Source: Betaproteobacteria bacterium (GTDB lineage: Bacteria > Pseudomonadota > Gammaproteobacteria > Burkholderiales > SG8-39). From it: 8,791 nucleotides of DNA. The stretch lies in contig JAABRB010000131.1 of assembly GCA_011391185.1 (NCBI GenBank), positions 1 to 8,791 on the forward strand, written 5' to 3'. How positions within the stretch are numbered: position 1 is the first letter of the stretch; the number at the start of each line of letters is the position of its first letter. The notes beneath the pieces were generated by a model. It saw only the letters and a program-made list of their open reading frames with translations, was not told the origin of the DNA and searched no databases. Both the position numbers and the translations under genes were made by a program. Of this stretch, positions 1-6,599 are shown one piece after another.

Positions 1-1
1 C

Positions 2-550
2 CCGGGCGAGACGCCGCCCTTGCCCAAGGATTACGCCGAGGTCGTCAAGCGCCACACGCGCGGTCTCGACCTGAAGCTGGTGTTCGAAATCGGGCGCATG
101 ATCGTCGGCAATGCCGGTGTTCTGGTGACGCGCGTGATCTACGTGACGCGCGGCGAGGCCAAGACCTTCGTCGTGATCGATGCGGCGATGAACGACCTGA
201 TCCGGCCCACACTCTACGAGGCGCACCACGAGATCCAGCCGGTGCGCGAGCCGCGGTCGGGCGCCGAAACCTTCGTCGCCGACGTGGTCGGGCCGATCTG
301 CGAATCGGGCGACTATCTCGCGCTCGACCGGCGCATGCCCGTGGTCCGCGACGGCGAGTTGCTGGCGATCATGACGGCCGGGGCCTATGGCGCGGTCGAA
401 TCCTCGACCTACAACACGCGCCCGCTGGTGCCGGAGGTCTTGGTGAAGGGAACCGAGGCGGCCGTGGTGCGTCCGCGTCTTGAAGCCGAGGCCCTGATCG
501 CCTTGGACAGGATGCCGCCATGGCTCGCCGGAAACCCTTCCAAGTCTTAG
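2..550 (+). CDS. lysA: Diaminopimelate decarboxylase, C-terminal part (5' truncated by window edge)
   Basis: PLP-dependent cytosolic enzyme that decarboxylates meso-diaminopimelate to L-lysine, the last step of lysine synthesis. The reading frame is open from base 2, so the gene enters from outside the window and about 182 C-terminal residues are visible. The TTG at base 20 is internal, not a start. Recognisable parts of the family's C-terminal beta-sandwich domain are the block AAMNDLIRPTLYEAHH (near bases 181-228), GPICESGDYLA (near 291-323, containing the active-site Cys and Glu contributed across the dimer), and AGAYG followed by YNTRPLVPEVLV (near 379-441). The N-terminal TIM barrel with the PLP lysine lies outside. 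A TAG stop is at 548-550. The next gene starts 95 bases downstream on the same strand, so co-transcription is possible, but that gap carries its own promoter-like motif. No frameshift is seen. Confidence 0.95.
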   Translation, partial: PGETPPLPKDYAEVVKRHTRGLDLKLVFEIGRMIVGNAGVLVTRVIYVTRGEAKTFVVIDAAMNDLIRPTLYEAHHEIQPVREPRSGAETFVADVVGPICESGDYLALDRRMPVVRDGELLAIMTAGAYGAVESSTYNTRPLVPEVLVKGTEAAVVRPRLEAEALIALDRMPPWLAGNPSKS

Positions 551-556
551 AAAATC

Positions 557-606
557 CTAGATAACGCCACTGTGACGGCTCCCCCATGCTGCGGCGCATG
601 CTAGAT
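557..606 (+). promoter_or_regulatory. Possible promoter region of the DUF4175 gene (two CTAGAT boxes)
   Basis: The lysA to DUF4175 gap contains CTAGAT at 557-562 and again at 601-606 (context TGCTAGATTGG). CTAG is rare in bacterial DNA, and the second copy sits about 40 bases before the chosen ATG, a sensible place for a -10 element with a leader of about 33 bases carrying the ribosome site. I do not find a good TTGAC-like -35 at 16-18 bases upstream, so this is only a candidate. A short direct repeat CATGCT (585-590, 597-602) also lies here. Confidence 0.3.
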
Positions 607-645
607 TGGTGCTGCTGGGGAATCGCAAAAGGAGCCTGCTTGAGC

Positions 646-3213
646 ATGGCGCCTGAGACGAACGAACGCAGCGAGCCCGGATCGGGCCCGAGAACCGGCG
701 TGATCGACGACGCGATCCGGCGGCTCAAGCTCGCGCTTTCACGGGCCCGCAGCGCGCTGCTGTGGGAGCGCGCCTGGCCCGCGATCACGGCGGTCATGGC
801 CGTGGCCGGCATTTTCCTCGCCTTCTCCTGGGCCGGGTTTTGGCTAGCACTCCCGCCGATCTGGCGAATTGGAGCGCTCGCGCTGTTCGGGCTCGTGCTG
901 ATCGCGAGTCTGGTTCCGGCCGGTTTCGTGCGCTGGCCGCGGCGCGGCGAAGCGCTCCGCCGGCTCGATCGCGGCACCGGCATCGAGCATCGCCCGGCCA
1001 CCACGATCTCCGACCGCCTCGCGCACGGCGGCGAGGACCCGGTCATGAAGGCGCTGTGGAGCGCCCATGTCGAGCGCGCGGCGGCGCGCGCGGCGGCGCT
1101 GCGCGCCGGCTGGCCCAAGCCTCGGCTCACCGAACGCGATCCCTATGCGCTGCGCGCGCTCGTGGTGCTCGTGCTGGTCGCCACCTTCTTCATGGCCGAG
1201 GGCGAGCGCTGGAAGCGCGTTTCTGCCGCCTTCGATTTCTCCGGTGCCATCGCGCCGCGGCTCTACCGCGTGGACGCTTGGGTGACGCCGCCGGTCTATA
1301 CCGGCCGCGCGCCCGTGCTGCTGCCCGGCGTTCGTCACGACGAACCGGCACCGGGCGAGATCGCCGCCGTTGCCGTTCCCGCCGGGAGCGTGCTCGTGGT
1401 GCGCGCCACGGGTCTGGCGTCGATCGATCTGGCGGCGCTCGGGGGCCTGGCCGAAGAAGTGGCCGATACGCCGACCACCGCGGCGCAAGGCACCATCGAG
1501 CGGCGTTTCAAGATCGGCGCCGACGGCTCGCTCACCGTGCGCGGACTGCCGGCCGGAATCGCCACCTGGGGTTTCCGCGCGGTGCCCGACCGGGCGCCCA
1601 CCATCGCGCACGCCAAGGACCCGGAGGTGCTCGGCCGAGCATCGGTCGTGCTCACCTACAAGATCGAAGACGATTACGGCGTGACGCAAGCCGAGGCGCG
1701 CTTCACGCGGCCGGCCACGCCCGCCCGCGAAGGCGCGCAGCCGCCGCGCCCGCTGGTGGCGGGACCCGATTTCCCGCTCGTACTGCCGCAGGCGCGCACG
1801 CGCGCCGGCACCGGCCAGACCACCAAGGACATCACCGAGCATCCGTGGGCCGGAACGCTCGCGACGCTCGTGCTGATCGCCCGCGATGAGGCCGGCAACG
1901 AGGGCCGCAGCGAGGCGCGCGAGATCCTGCTGCCTGAGCGCACGTTCGCCAAGCCCCTGGCGCGCGCGTTGATCGAGCAGCGCCGCCTGCTCGCGTTCGA
2001 CGCCAACGAGCGCGAGCGCGTCCGCGGCGCGCTGGAGGCGCTGCTGATCGCGCCGGAGCGATTCACGCCGGAGCCCTCGATCTATCTCGGTGTCCGCACT
2101 GCCGCGACCCGAACCAAGCTCGCGCGCAACGACGACGATCTGCGCTCGGTCGTGGATTACCTGTGGGAGATCGCGGTGCTGATCGAGGACGGCACCATGT
2201 CGGATGCCGAGAAGGCGCTGCGGGCCGCGGAAGAGGCGTTGCGCCAGGCACTCGAGCGGGGCGCGACCGATGAAGAGCTCAAGCGGCTCACCGACAACCT
2301 GCGCCAGGCGCTCGACCGCTTCCTGCGCGCGCTCGCCGAGCAAATGCGCCGCGACGGCACCACCGAGGCGCGCCCGCTCGACCGCAACACGCGCATGCTG
2401 CGGCCGCAGGATCTGAAGAGCATGCTCGATCGCATCGAGAACCTCGCCCGGAGCGGTAACCGCGAAGCGGCGAAGCGGCTGCTCGACGAGCTGCAGGCCA
2501 TGCTCGAGGGTCTGCGCGGAAAGCAAGCGCGCGGCGATCAGCCCGGCGAAATGAGCGAGATGCTCGATGAGTTGGGCAAGATGATCCAGGAACAGCAGCG
2601 CCTGCGCGACCGCACCTTCCGTGAAGGCCGCGACAGCCGCGCCGACCGGCGTAATCGCGCGCCGGAACAGCGTTCCGAGCGCGAGCGCCGCGCCATGGGC
2701 GATCTCAAGCAGAACCAGGAAAACCTGCGCCAGCAGCTCCAGCGCATGCTCGAAGCCTTGAAGCGGCAGCGCGAGCGCGGCGACCAGCCCGAGGAAGAAG
2801 GCGGCCCGGGCAAGGAAGCCGGCGATGCCTTGAGCCGCGCCGAACAGGCCATGCGCGACGCCGAAGGGCAGCTCGGCGACACCGACGCCGAGGGCGCCGT
2901 GGATTCACAAGGCCGGGCGCTGCAGAACTTGCGGCGCGGGGCGCAGCAGCTCGCCGAATCCATGCAGGGCCCGGGCGACGGACCCGGCGGCGATCCGTTC
3001 GGCCCTTCGCCCGAAGCCGCCGACCGCACCGACCCGCTCGGGCGGCCGGTGCGCACGCGCGAATACGGCGACGATTTCACGGTGAAAGTGCCCGACGAAA
3101 TCGACGTGCAGCGCGCGCGCCGCGTGCTCGAGGAGCTGCGCAAGCGCCTGAGCGAGCCGCTACGGCCGCGGATCGAACTCGATTATCTCGAGCGGCTGCT
3201 GAGGGATTTTTAG
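646..3213 (+). CDS. TIGR02302/DUF4175 family membrane-anchored coiled-coil protein
   Basis: Large protein of about 855 residues. I recognise the alphaproteobacterial TIGR02302 (DUF4175) family; its biochemical role is not established. Two membrane helices lie near residues 46-68 and 75-95, and a third near 168-186. A probably periplasmic beta-rich part follows, beginning YRVDAWVTPPVYTGRAP near residue 207. From about residue 435 to 770 the chain is rich in Glu, Arg, Gln, Leu and Ala with heptad-like spacing, suggesting long helices or coiled coils. A Gly/Pro-rich linker leads to a conserved-looking C-terminus, EIDVQRARRVLEELRKRL then LDYLERLL, near 815-855. Start choice: AAAAGGAG at 627-634 lies 11 bases before ATG 646. 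A TTG at 640 is also possible. An ATG at 586 would add an unconvincing 20-residue extension through the putative promoter. The gene converges on the zinc-ribbon gene with 31 bases between. Its position between lysA and ftsEX suggests an envelope role, which is inference. Confidence 0.88.
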   Translation: MAPETNERSEPGSGPRTGVIDDAIRRLKLALSRARSALLWERAWPAITAVMAVAGIFLAFSWAGFWLALPPIWRIGALALFGLVLIASLVPAGFVRWPRRGEALRRLDRGTGIEHRPATTISDRLAHGGEDPVMKALWSAHVERAAARAAALRAGWPKPRLTERDPYALRALVVLVLVATFFMAEGERWKRVSAAFDFSGAIAPRLYRVDAWVTPPVYTGRAPVLLPGVRHDEPAPGEIAAVAVPAGSVLVVRATGLASIDLAALGGLAEEVADTPTTAAQGTIERRFKIGADGSLTVRGLPAGIATWGFRAVPDRAPTIAHAKDPEVLGRASVVLTYKIEDDYGVTQAEARFTRPATPAREGAQPPRPLVAGPDFPLVLPQARTRAGTGQTTKDITEHPWAGTLATLVLIARDEAGNEGRSEAREILLPERTFAKPLARALIEQRRLLAFDANERERVRGALEALLIAPERFTPEPSIYLGVRTAATRTKLARNDDDLRSVVDYLWEIAVLIEDGTMSDAEKALRAAEEALRQALERGATDEELKRLTDNLRQALDRFLRALAEQMRRDGTTEARPLDRNTRMLRPQDLKSMLDRIENLARSGNREAAKRLLDELQAMLEGLRGKQARGDQPGEMSEMLDELGKMIQEQQRLRDRTFREGRDSRADRRNRAPEQRSERERRAMGDLKQNQENLRQQLQRMLEALKRQRERGDQPEEEGGPGKEAGDALSRAEQAMRDAEGQLGDTDAEGAVDSQGRALQNLRRGAQQLAESMQGPGDGPGGDPFGPSPEAADRTDPLGRPVRTREYGDDFTVKVPDEIDVQRARRVLEELRKRLSEPLRPRIELDYLERLLRDF

Positions 3214-3225
3214 GATTTCCTAATC

Positions 3226-3246
3226 GAGCCGCGCGTGATGCGGCTC
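3226..3246. terminator. Hairpin between convergent genes, possible bidirectional terminator
   Basis: A perfect 7-bp inverted repeat, GAGCCGC (3226-3232) and GCGGCTC (3240-3246) with a 7-base loop, sits between two convergent genes and overlaps the stop codon of the minus-strand gene. The position suits a terminator for both genes, but neither side has the run of T expected of a classic intrinsic terminator, so it may only be a 3'-end stabilising hairpin. Confidence 0.35.
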
Positions 3247-4024
3247 AGCGGTAGCCCCAGGCCAGATCGCTCTTGCCGAGGAAGCGCACCTGCACGTGGC
3301 GCGCCTCGGCGGGCGGCGAAGCCAGACGGCTCTTGAAGGCAAGCGTCTCGCCGTCGGCGAGCGTGCCGCGGCTCGGAGCGGCGGTCCAGGCATAGACCTC
3401 CTGGCCGTTGGCGCCGATCGCGGCAAGCCGGATCGGCGGCAATTCCAGATCGTGGCCCGAAATATTGGCGATCTTTCCCTCGGTCACCAGCAGCGCGATG
3501 CCGTTGTGGGTCTCGCGCGCGGTGCGGACCTCGCGAAACTCCAGCCCGCGCAAGTTCACTGGCTTCCCGGCGGCGGCGTAGAGACCGGCAAGATCCGGCA
3601 TGGCGCGAACGATGGTCGCCGGCGAGACGATCGCCGCGGTCACGATCATGGCGAGCGCGCAGGTCGTCAGCACCAGACCGAGGCCGGGGCCGGACTCGCG
3701 GTCGCGGCCGCGCCACGACAATTTTCTCCAGGCCGGCGTCGCGGACTTGCTCGAGGCCGGGGAATTGCGCGCCGGCTTCGCTTCCGCGGCCGGTTGCTCG
3801 GGCATGACGACGTCGTCGGTGATGAGCGCAGGCACGTTGATGATTTCGCCCGCCGGAAAAATCGAGATCTCGTGGCCGCCGGTCTCCGGCTCGGGCGCCA
3901 GCTGCGACGGATCGGCGAGCCAGGTTGTTTGGCAGCGCGCGCAGCGCACGTTGCGGCTCCCGGCGCCGAGCGCCTCGGAAGCCAGACGGAAGGAGGTTTC
4001 GCAGGAGGGACAAACCAGAAGCAT
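3245..4024 (-). CDS. MJ0042-type zinc-ribbon protein with one membrane helix and DUF3426-like domain
   Basis: Protein of 259 residues. The N-terminus begins MLLVCPSCETSFRL and has CxxC pairs at Cys5/Cys8 and Cys28/Cys31, the small zinc ribbon known as MJ0042 or zinc_ribbon_4/5, with the usual F-R after the first pair and W after the second. A low-complexity acidic/proline linker covers about residues 40-105. One strongly hydrophobic helix lies at about 114-136. The C-terminal 120 residues (NLRGLEFREVRT..., then ..GHDLELPPIRLAAIGANGQEVYAW.., ending ..VQVRFLGKSDLAWGYR) resemble the DUF3426-type beta-sandwich found behind such ribbons. The expected topology is a cytosolic zinc ribbon with the C-terminal domain in the periplasm. 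Function is unknown; zinc ribbons of this type are often presumed to bind nucleic acid or protein, but nothing here proves it. The gene is divergent from ftsE and convergent with the DUF4175 gene. No clear Shine-Dalgarno precedes the ATG. Confidence 0.88.
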   Translation of the reverse strand: MLLVCPSCETSFRLASEALGAGSRNVRCARCQTTWLADPSQLAPEPETGGHEISIFPAGEIINVPALITDDVVMPEQPAAEAKPARNSPASSKSATPAWRKLSWRGRDRESGPGLGLVLTTCALAMIVTAAIVSPATIVRAMPDLAGLYAAAGKPVNLRGLEFREVRTARETHNGIALLVTEGKIANISGHDLELPPIRLAAIGANGQEVYAWTAAPSRGTLADGETLAFKSRLASPPAEARHVQVRFLGKSDLAWGYR

Positions 4025-4026
4025 GA

Positions 4027-4060
4027 CGATACCCGCACTCGTACCCGGCCCGGAGTATCG
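4027..4060. promoter_or_regulatory. Short inverted repeat CGATAC/GTATCG upstream of the zinc-ribbon gene
   Basis: CGATAC at 4027-4032 and GTATCG at 4055-4060 form a perfect 6-bp inverted repeat with 22 bases between, starting 3 bases outside the start codon of the minus-strand gene. It lies in the 187-base divergent intergenic region and could be an operator or leader hairpin. Chance is a fair explanation. Confidence 0.15.
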
Positions 4061-4174
4061 CCGCCGACCCTTAATGGATCGGAAACCCTGAAAACCGTGG
4101 CATTCCGGGGCGCCGCGCGCCGTTGCGGCCGGCCGCGCCGCAAGGGAGCGGGTGCCGTTGGCGCCGGCATTTGG

Positions 4175-4206
4175 CTAGATGGGGCGGGCACCCGATTCGC
4201 CGGAGG
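4175..4206 (+). promoter_or_regulatory. Candidate -10 (CTAGAT) and ribosome binding site (GGAGG) for ftsE
   Basis: CTAGAT at 4175-4180 repeats the motif seen before the DUF4175 gene and lies about 31 bases upstream of the TTG start proposed for ftsE. GGAGG at 4202-4206 is a strong Shine-Dalgarno, 5 bases before that TTG (4212). Together they argue that the in-frame ATG at 4179, which overlaps the CTAGAT box and has no ribosome site, is not the real start. No convincing -35 was found. Confidence 0.4.
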
Positions 4207-4211
4207 CACGC

Positions 4212-4871
4212 TTGGTCCGGTTCGAGAACGTCGGCTTGCGTTACGGGCCGGGTCCGGAGGTTCTGAAGGACCTCTCGTTCGGCATCGAGCCGCACTCTTT
4301 CCAGTTCCTCACCGGCGCCTCGGGCGCCGGCAAATCCAGCTTGCTGCGGCTGCTGTTCCTGTCGCTGCGGCCGAGCCGCGGGTTGATCACGCTGTTCGAG
4401 CGCGACGCCTCGCGGCTCACGCTCGACGAGGTCGCCGTGTTCCGGCGCCGGATCGGCGTCGTGTTCCAGGACTTCCGCCTGCTCGATCATCTCACCACCT
4501 ACGAGAACGTGGCGCTGCCTTTGCGCGTGCAGGGGCGCGACGAGGCGAGCTATCGTTCGGAAGTGACGGAAATTCTGCGCTGGGTCGGGCTCGGCGAGCG
4601 CATGGACGCGCTGCCGCCGATTCTCTCGGGCGGCGAGAAGCAGCGCGCCGCGATCGCGCGCGCGCTGATCGGCCGGCCCGAGCTCGTGCTCGCCGACGAG
4701 CCGACCGGCAACGTCGATCCGACACTGGCGCGGCGGCTGTTGCGGCTATTCGTCGAGCTGCACCGGTCGGGCACCTCGGTGGTGCTCGCGACCCACGACA
4801 TCGCGCTCATGGACCAGTTCGACGCCCGCCGGCTCGTGCTCGCCGACGGCCGGCTGCATCTCGACGAATGA
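4212..4871 (+). CDS. ftsE: Cell-division ABC transporter ATP-binding protein FtsE
   Basis: Cytosolic ATPase of the FtsEX complex, which acts at the septum and in other bacteria transmits ATP hydrolysis through FtsX to periplasmic peptidoglycan hydrolases or their activators. With the TTG at 4212 the protein is 219 residues and begins MVRFENVGLRY, the usual FtsE N-terminus and length. ABC motifs: Walker A GASGAGKS at residues 35-42; Q-loop in VVFQDFRLL (encoded near 4461-4487); signature LSGGEKQRAAIARAL (near 4624-4668; Lys replaces the second Gln of the common LSGGQQ/EQQ form); Walker B LVLADEPTGNVD (near 4684-4719); H-loop LATHD (near 4785-4800). ATG 4179 would add 11 residues lacking homology character. 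The stop overlaps the ftsX start (ATGA, 4868-4871), implying translational coupling in an ftsEX operon. It could in principle be another small exporter ATPase, but the partner confirms FtsE. Confidence 0.95.
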   Translation: MVRFENVGLRYGPGPEVLKDLSFGIEPHSFQFLTGASGAGKSSLLRLLFLSLRPSRGLITLFERDASRLTLDEVAVFRRRIGVVFQDFRLLDHLTTYENVALPLRVQGRDEASYRSEVTEILRWVGLGERMDALPPILSGGEKQRAAIARALIGRPELVLADEPTGNVDPTLARRLLRLFVELHRSGTSVVLATHDIALMDQFDARRLVLADGRLHLDE

Positions 4872-5824
4872 AGAAACAAGGCTTGAAGGGACAAGAAGTG
4901 GCGGACGAGACGGAAAAACCGGGAAAACGGCGCATGAACCCGATCGTGCCGCGCGGCACGGTGGCGGGCTCCTCGCTCGTCGCGGTGATCGCGATCATGA
5001 CGTTCCTCGCCGGCGTCGCGGCCGGAGCGGTCGAGATCGTGCGGGTGGCGGCAAGCGAATGGCACGCGGACGTGGCGCGCGAAGTGACGATCCAGGTGCG
5101 CCCGGTCGAGGGGCGCGATATCGAGGCGGAGATCGGCAAAGCGGTCGATCTGGCGCGACGCACGGCCGGCGTCGCCGACGCGCGCGCCTATAGCCGCGAG
5201 GAGTCGGCGCGCCTGCTCGAGCCGTGGCTCGGCGCCGGCGTCGATCTGCAGGCGCTGCCGGTGCCCCGCCTCGTCGTGGTGCGGCTCGCCGACGAGCGCG
5301 AGGCGGATCTCGCCGGGTTGCGGCGCGCGCTGACGCAGAACGTCGCGGGAGCCAGCCTCGACGACCATCGCGGCTGGGCGCGGCGGCTGGCGGCGCTTTC
5401 CGACGTGGTGATGCTGATCGGCATCGGCGTGCTGGTGCTGGTGCTGCTGGTGACGATCCTGTCGGTTTCGTTCGCGACGCGCGGCGCGGTGGCGGCGAAC
5501 CGGGCGGTGGTCCAGGTGCTGCATCTGGTCGGCGCGCGCGAGTCCTTCATCGCGAGCGCGTTCCAGCGCCATTTCCTCGTGGTCGGCCTGAACGGGGCGA
5601 TCCTGGGCGGCGCCGCGGCGGCGCTGTTCTTCCTGTTCGCGGGCGTCGCCCCGGACCTTGTCGCGATCGTGCCCGGCGGGGGCGAGGCGGCGCTTCTGTT
5701 GGGCCGTATCGCCCTTGAGCCCCGCGGCTATGGCTGGATCGCTGCCACCGGCCTGCTCATCGCACTGGTCGCAGCCGTCGCATCGCGCCGCACGGTGCAA
5801 CGCACGCTGCGCGGCATCGACTGA
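4868..5824 (+). CDS. ftsX: Cell-division membrane protein FtsX
   Basis: Membrane partner of FtsE, 318 residues from ATG 4868. The N-terminus is cytosolic and basic (ending ..EKPGKRRMNPIVPRG). TM1 lies at about residues 36-56, then a periplasmic domain of about 125 residues (..ASEWHADVAREVTIQVRPVEGRDIEAE.. to ..HRGWARRLAALSD). TM2 is at about 180-205, a cytosolic coupling stretch follows (VHLVGA-like VLHLVGARESFIASAF, the usual FtsX coupling-helix region near nt 5515-5562), then TM3 at about 236-258 and TM4 at about 289-311. This four-helix plan with one large loop is that of FtsX and the MacB fold. The start codon overlaps the ftsE stop. A second plausible start is GTG 4898, preceded by AAGGG at 4886-4890, giving 308 residues. 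No separate murein hydrolase partner gene is visible here. Confidence 0.94.
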   Translation: MKKQGLKGQEVADETEKPGKRRMNPIVPRGTVAGSSLVAVIAIMTFLAGVAAGAVEIVRVAASEWHADVAREVTIQVRPVEGRDIEAEIGKAVDLARRTAGVADARAYSREESARLLEPWLGAGVDLQALPVPRLVVVRLADEREADLAGLRRALTQNVAGASLDDHRGWARRLAALSDVVMLIGIGVLVLVLLVTILSVSFATRGAVAANRAVVQVLHLVGARESFIASAFQRHFLVVGLNGAILGGAAAALFFLFAGVAPDLVAIVPGGGEAALLLGRIALEPRGYGWIAATGLLIALVAAVASRRTVQRTLRGID

Positions 5825-5826
5825 TC

Positions 5827-5842
5827 CGGTAATTAAATACCG
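5827..5842. repeat. AT-rich imperfect 16-bp palindrome after ftsX
   Basis: CGGTAATT-AAATACCG reads as two 8-base arms with one mismatched pair, giving a 5-bp outer stem CGGTA/TACCG and a 6-base AT loop. It begins 2 bases after the ftsX stop in the 76-base gap before the YdcF-like gene. It could be a protein-binding site near a downstream promoter or a weak 3' hairpin. It stands out because the surroundings are GC-rich. Confidence 0.25.
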
Positions 5843-5900
5843 CTCTATCGCGGGGACGCCCTAATTCGCGCTACCATCCTCGCCGCTGCAGGGAGAGGAA

Positions 5901-6581
5901 ATGGAGGACGCGAGGGAGGCCTCCAGGCGCGCGGAAGCCGGCCGAGGCCGGCGGCACCCGCGCGTCGTCGTGTTGCTCGGGAGCGTCCTGCTGCTCGCCG
6001 CCGGTATGTTGATCGGCGGGTTCCTCGTGTTTGCCGCAACGATCCCACGCAACGAAGTCGCGCTCGAGCGGCCGGCCGACGGCATCGTGGTGCTGACCGG
6101 TGGCGCCTCGCGCATCGAGGATGCGATCGACCTGCTCGCCGCGAAGCGCGGGCGGCGGCTCCTGATTACCGGCGTGCATCCGCATACCAACCCGGGCGAG
6201 ATCACGCGCCGCAGCGGGGAAGTCGAACGTTTGTTCGGCTGCTGCATCGACCTCGACCGCGAAGCGCTGAACACGATCGGCAACGCGGTCGCCGCCGCGC
6301 GCTGGGCCAGAGAAAAGAAGTTTCGCTCGCTGATCGTGGTGACATCGGCCTGGCACATGCCCCGCGCGCTGATCGAGCTGGCGCGCGAAATGCCGGATGT
6401 GCTGCTGGTGCCTTACCCGGTGGTCAGCGAGCGCATGCGCGAAGAAGGCTGGTGGTCGCGCGCGGAAACCGCGCGGCTCCTGTTCGTCGAGTACGTGAAA
6501 TACGTGGCCGCGCTCGCGCGCCTTCGCATCGAACCGCCGCATGTCGGCGTGAACCGCGCGCCCGGGCGCGGGATCGCTTGA
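5901..6581 (+). CDS. YdcF/SanA-like DUF218 membrane protein
   Basis: Protein of 226 residues with a basic cytosolic N-terminus, one membrane helix at about residues 21-47, and a DUF218 (YdcF/ElyC/SanA) domain from about 58 to 190. Family landmarks visible: DGIVVLTGG at 60-68, the strand RRLLITGVHP at 85-94, NTIGNAVAAARWA at 124-136, and the signature TSAWHMPRA at 148-156. Known members are inner-membrane proteins with a periplasmic domain, tied to envelope integrity and peptidoglycan or polysaccharide lipid-carrier metabolism; the reaction of this subgroup is not settled. GGGAGAGG at about 5890-5897 is a good ribosome site for ATG 5901. The gene follows ftsX by 76 bases and precedes plsC by 18 bases on the same strand, so an operon with plsC is likely. 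Two adjacent Cys (114-115) occur in the periplasmic part; a disulfide or chance cannot be separated. Confidence 0.88.
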   Translation: MEDAREASRRAEAGRGRRHPRVVVLLGSVLLLAAGMLIGGFLVFAATIPRNEVALERPADGIVVLTGGASRIEDAIDLLAAKRGRRLLITGVHPHTNPGEITRRSGEVERLFGCCIDLDREALNTIGNAVAAARWAREKKFRSLIVVTSAWHMPRALIELAREMPDVLLVPYPVVSERMREEGWWSRAETARLLFVEYVKYVAALARLRIEPPHVGVNRAPGRGIA

Positions 6582-6599
6582 ACTGAACGGACTCTAGCC

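Noticed and set aside
571..606. Sigma70 promoter pairing TGTGAC (571-576) with CTAGAT (601-606)
   Set aside because: The spacer is 24 bases, well outside the usual 16-18. The CTAGAT box is kept only as an unpaired candidate.
586..645. 20-residue N-terminal extension of the DUF4175 protein from ATG 586
   Set aside because: It would run through the CTAGAT box and the AAAAGGAG ribosome site and encode an odd Trp/Cys-rich stretch. The start at 646 (or 640) fits the ribosome site better.
844..2526. 560-codon minus-strand open frame opposite the DUF4175 gene
   Set aside because: His/Arg/Glu/Gly-rich composition without domains. The plus-strand gene has clear family features, so this is a GC-rich antisense shadow.
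4550..5800. 416-codon minus-strand open frame opposite ftsE/ftsX
   Set aside because: Composition is His/Asp/Arg/Gln-rich with no motif, and it lies opposite two confidently assigned genes.
3296..5824. Stop-free plus-strand frame of about 840 codons running from opposite the zinc-ribbon gene through ftsX
   Set aside because: Only the last 318 codons (from 4868) are the real FtsX. The rest is Arg/Gly/Ala-rich low-complexity translation opposite the zinc-ribbon gene and out of frame with ftsE, as GC-rich DNA commonly gives.
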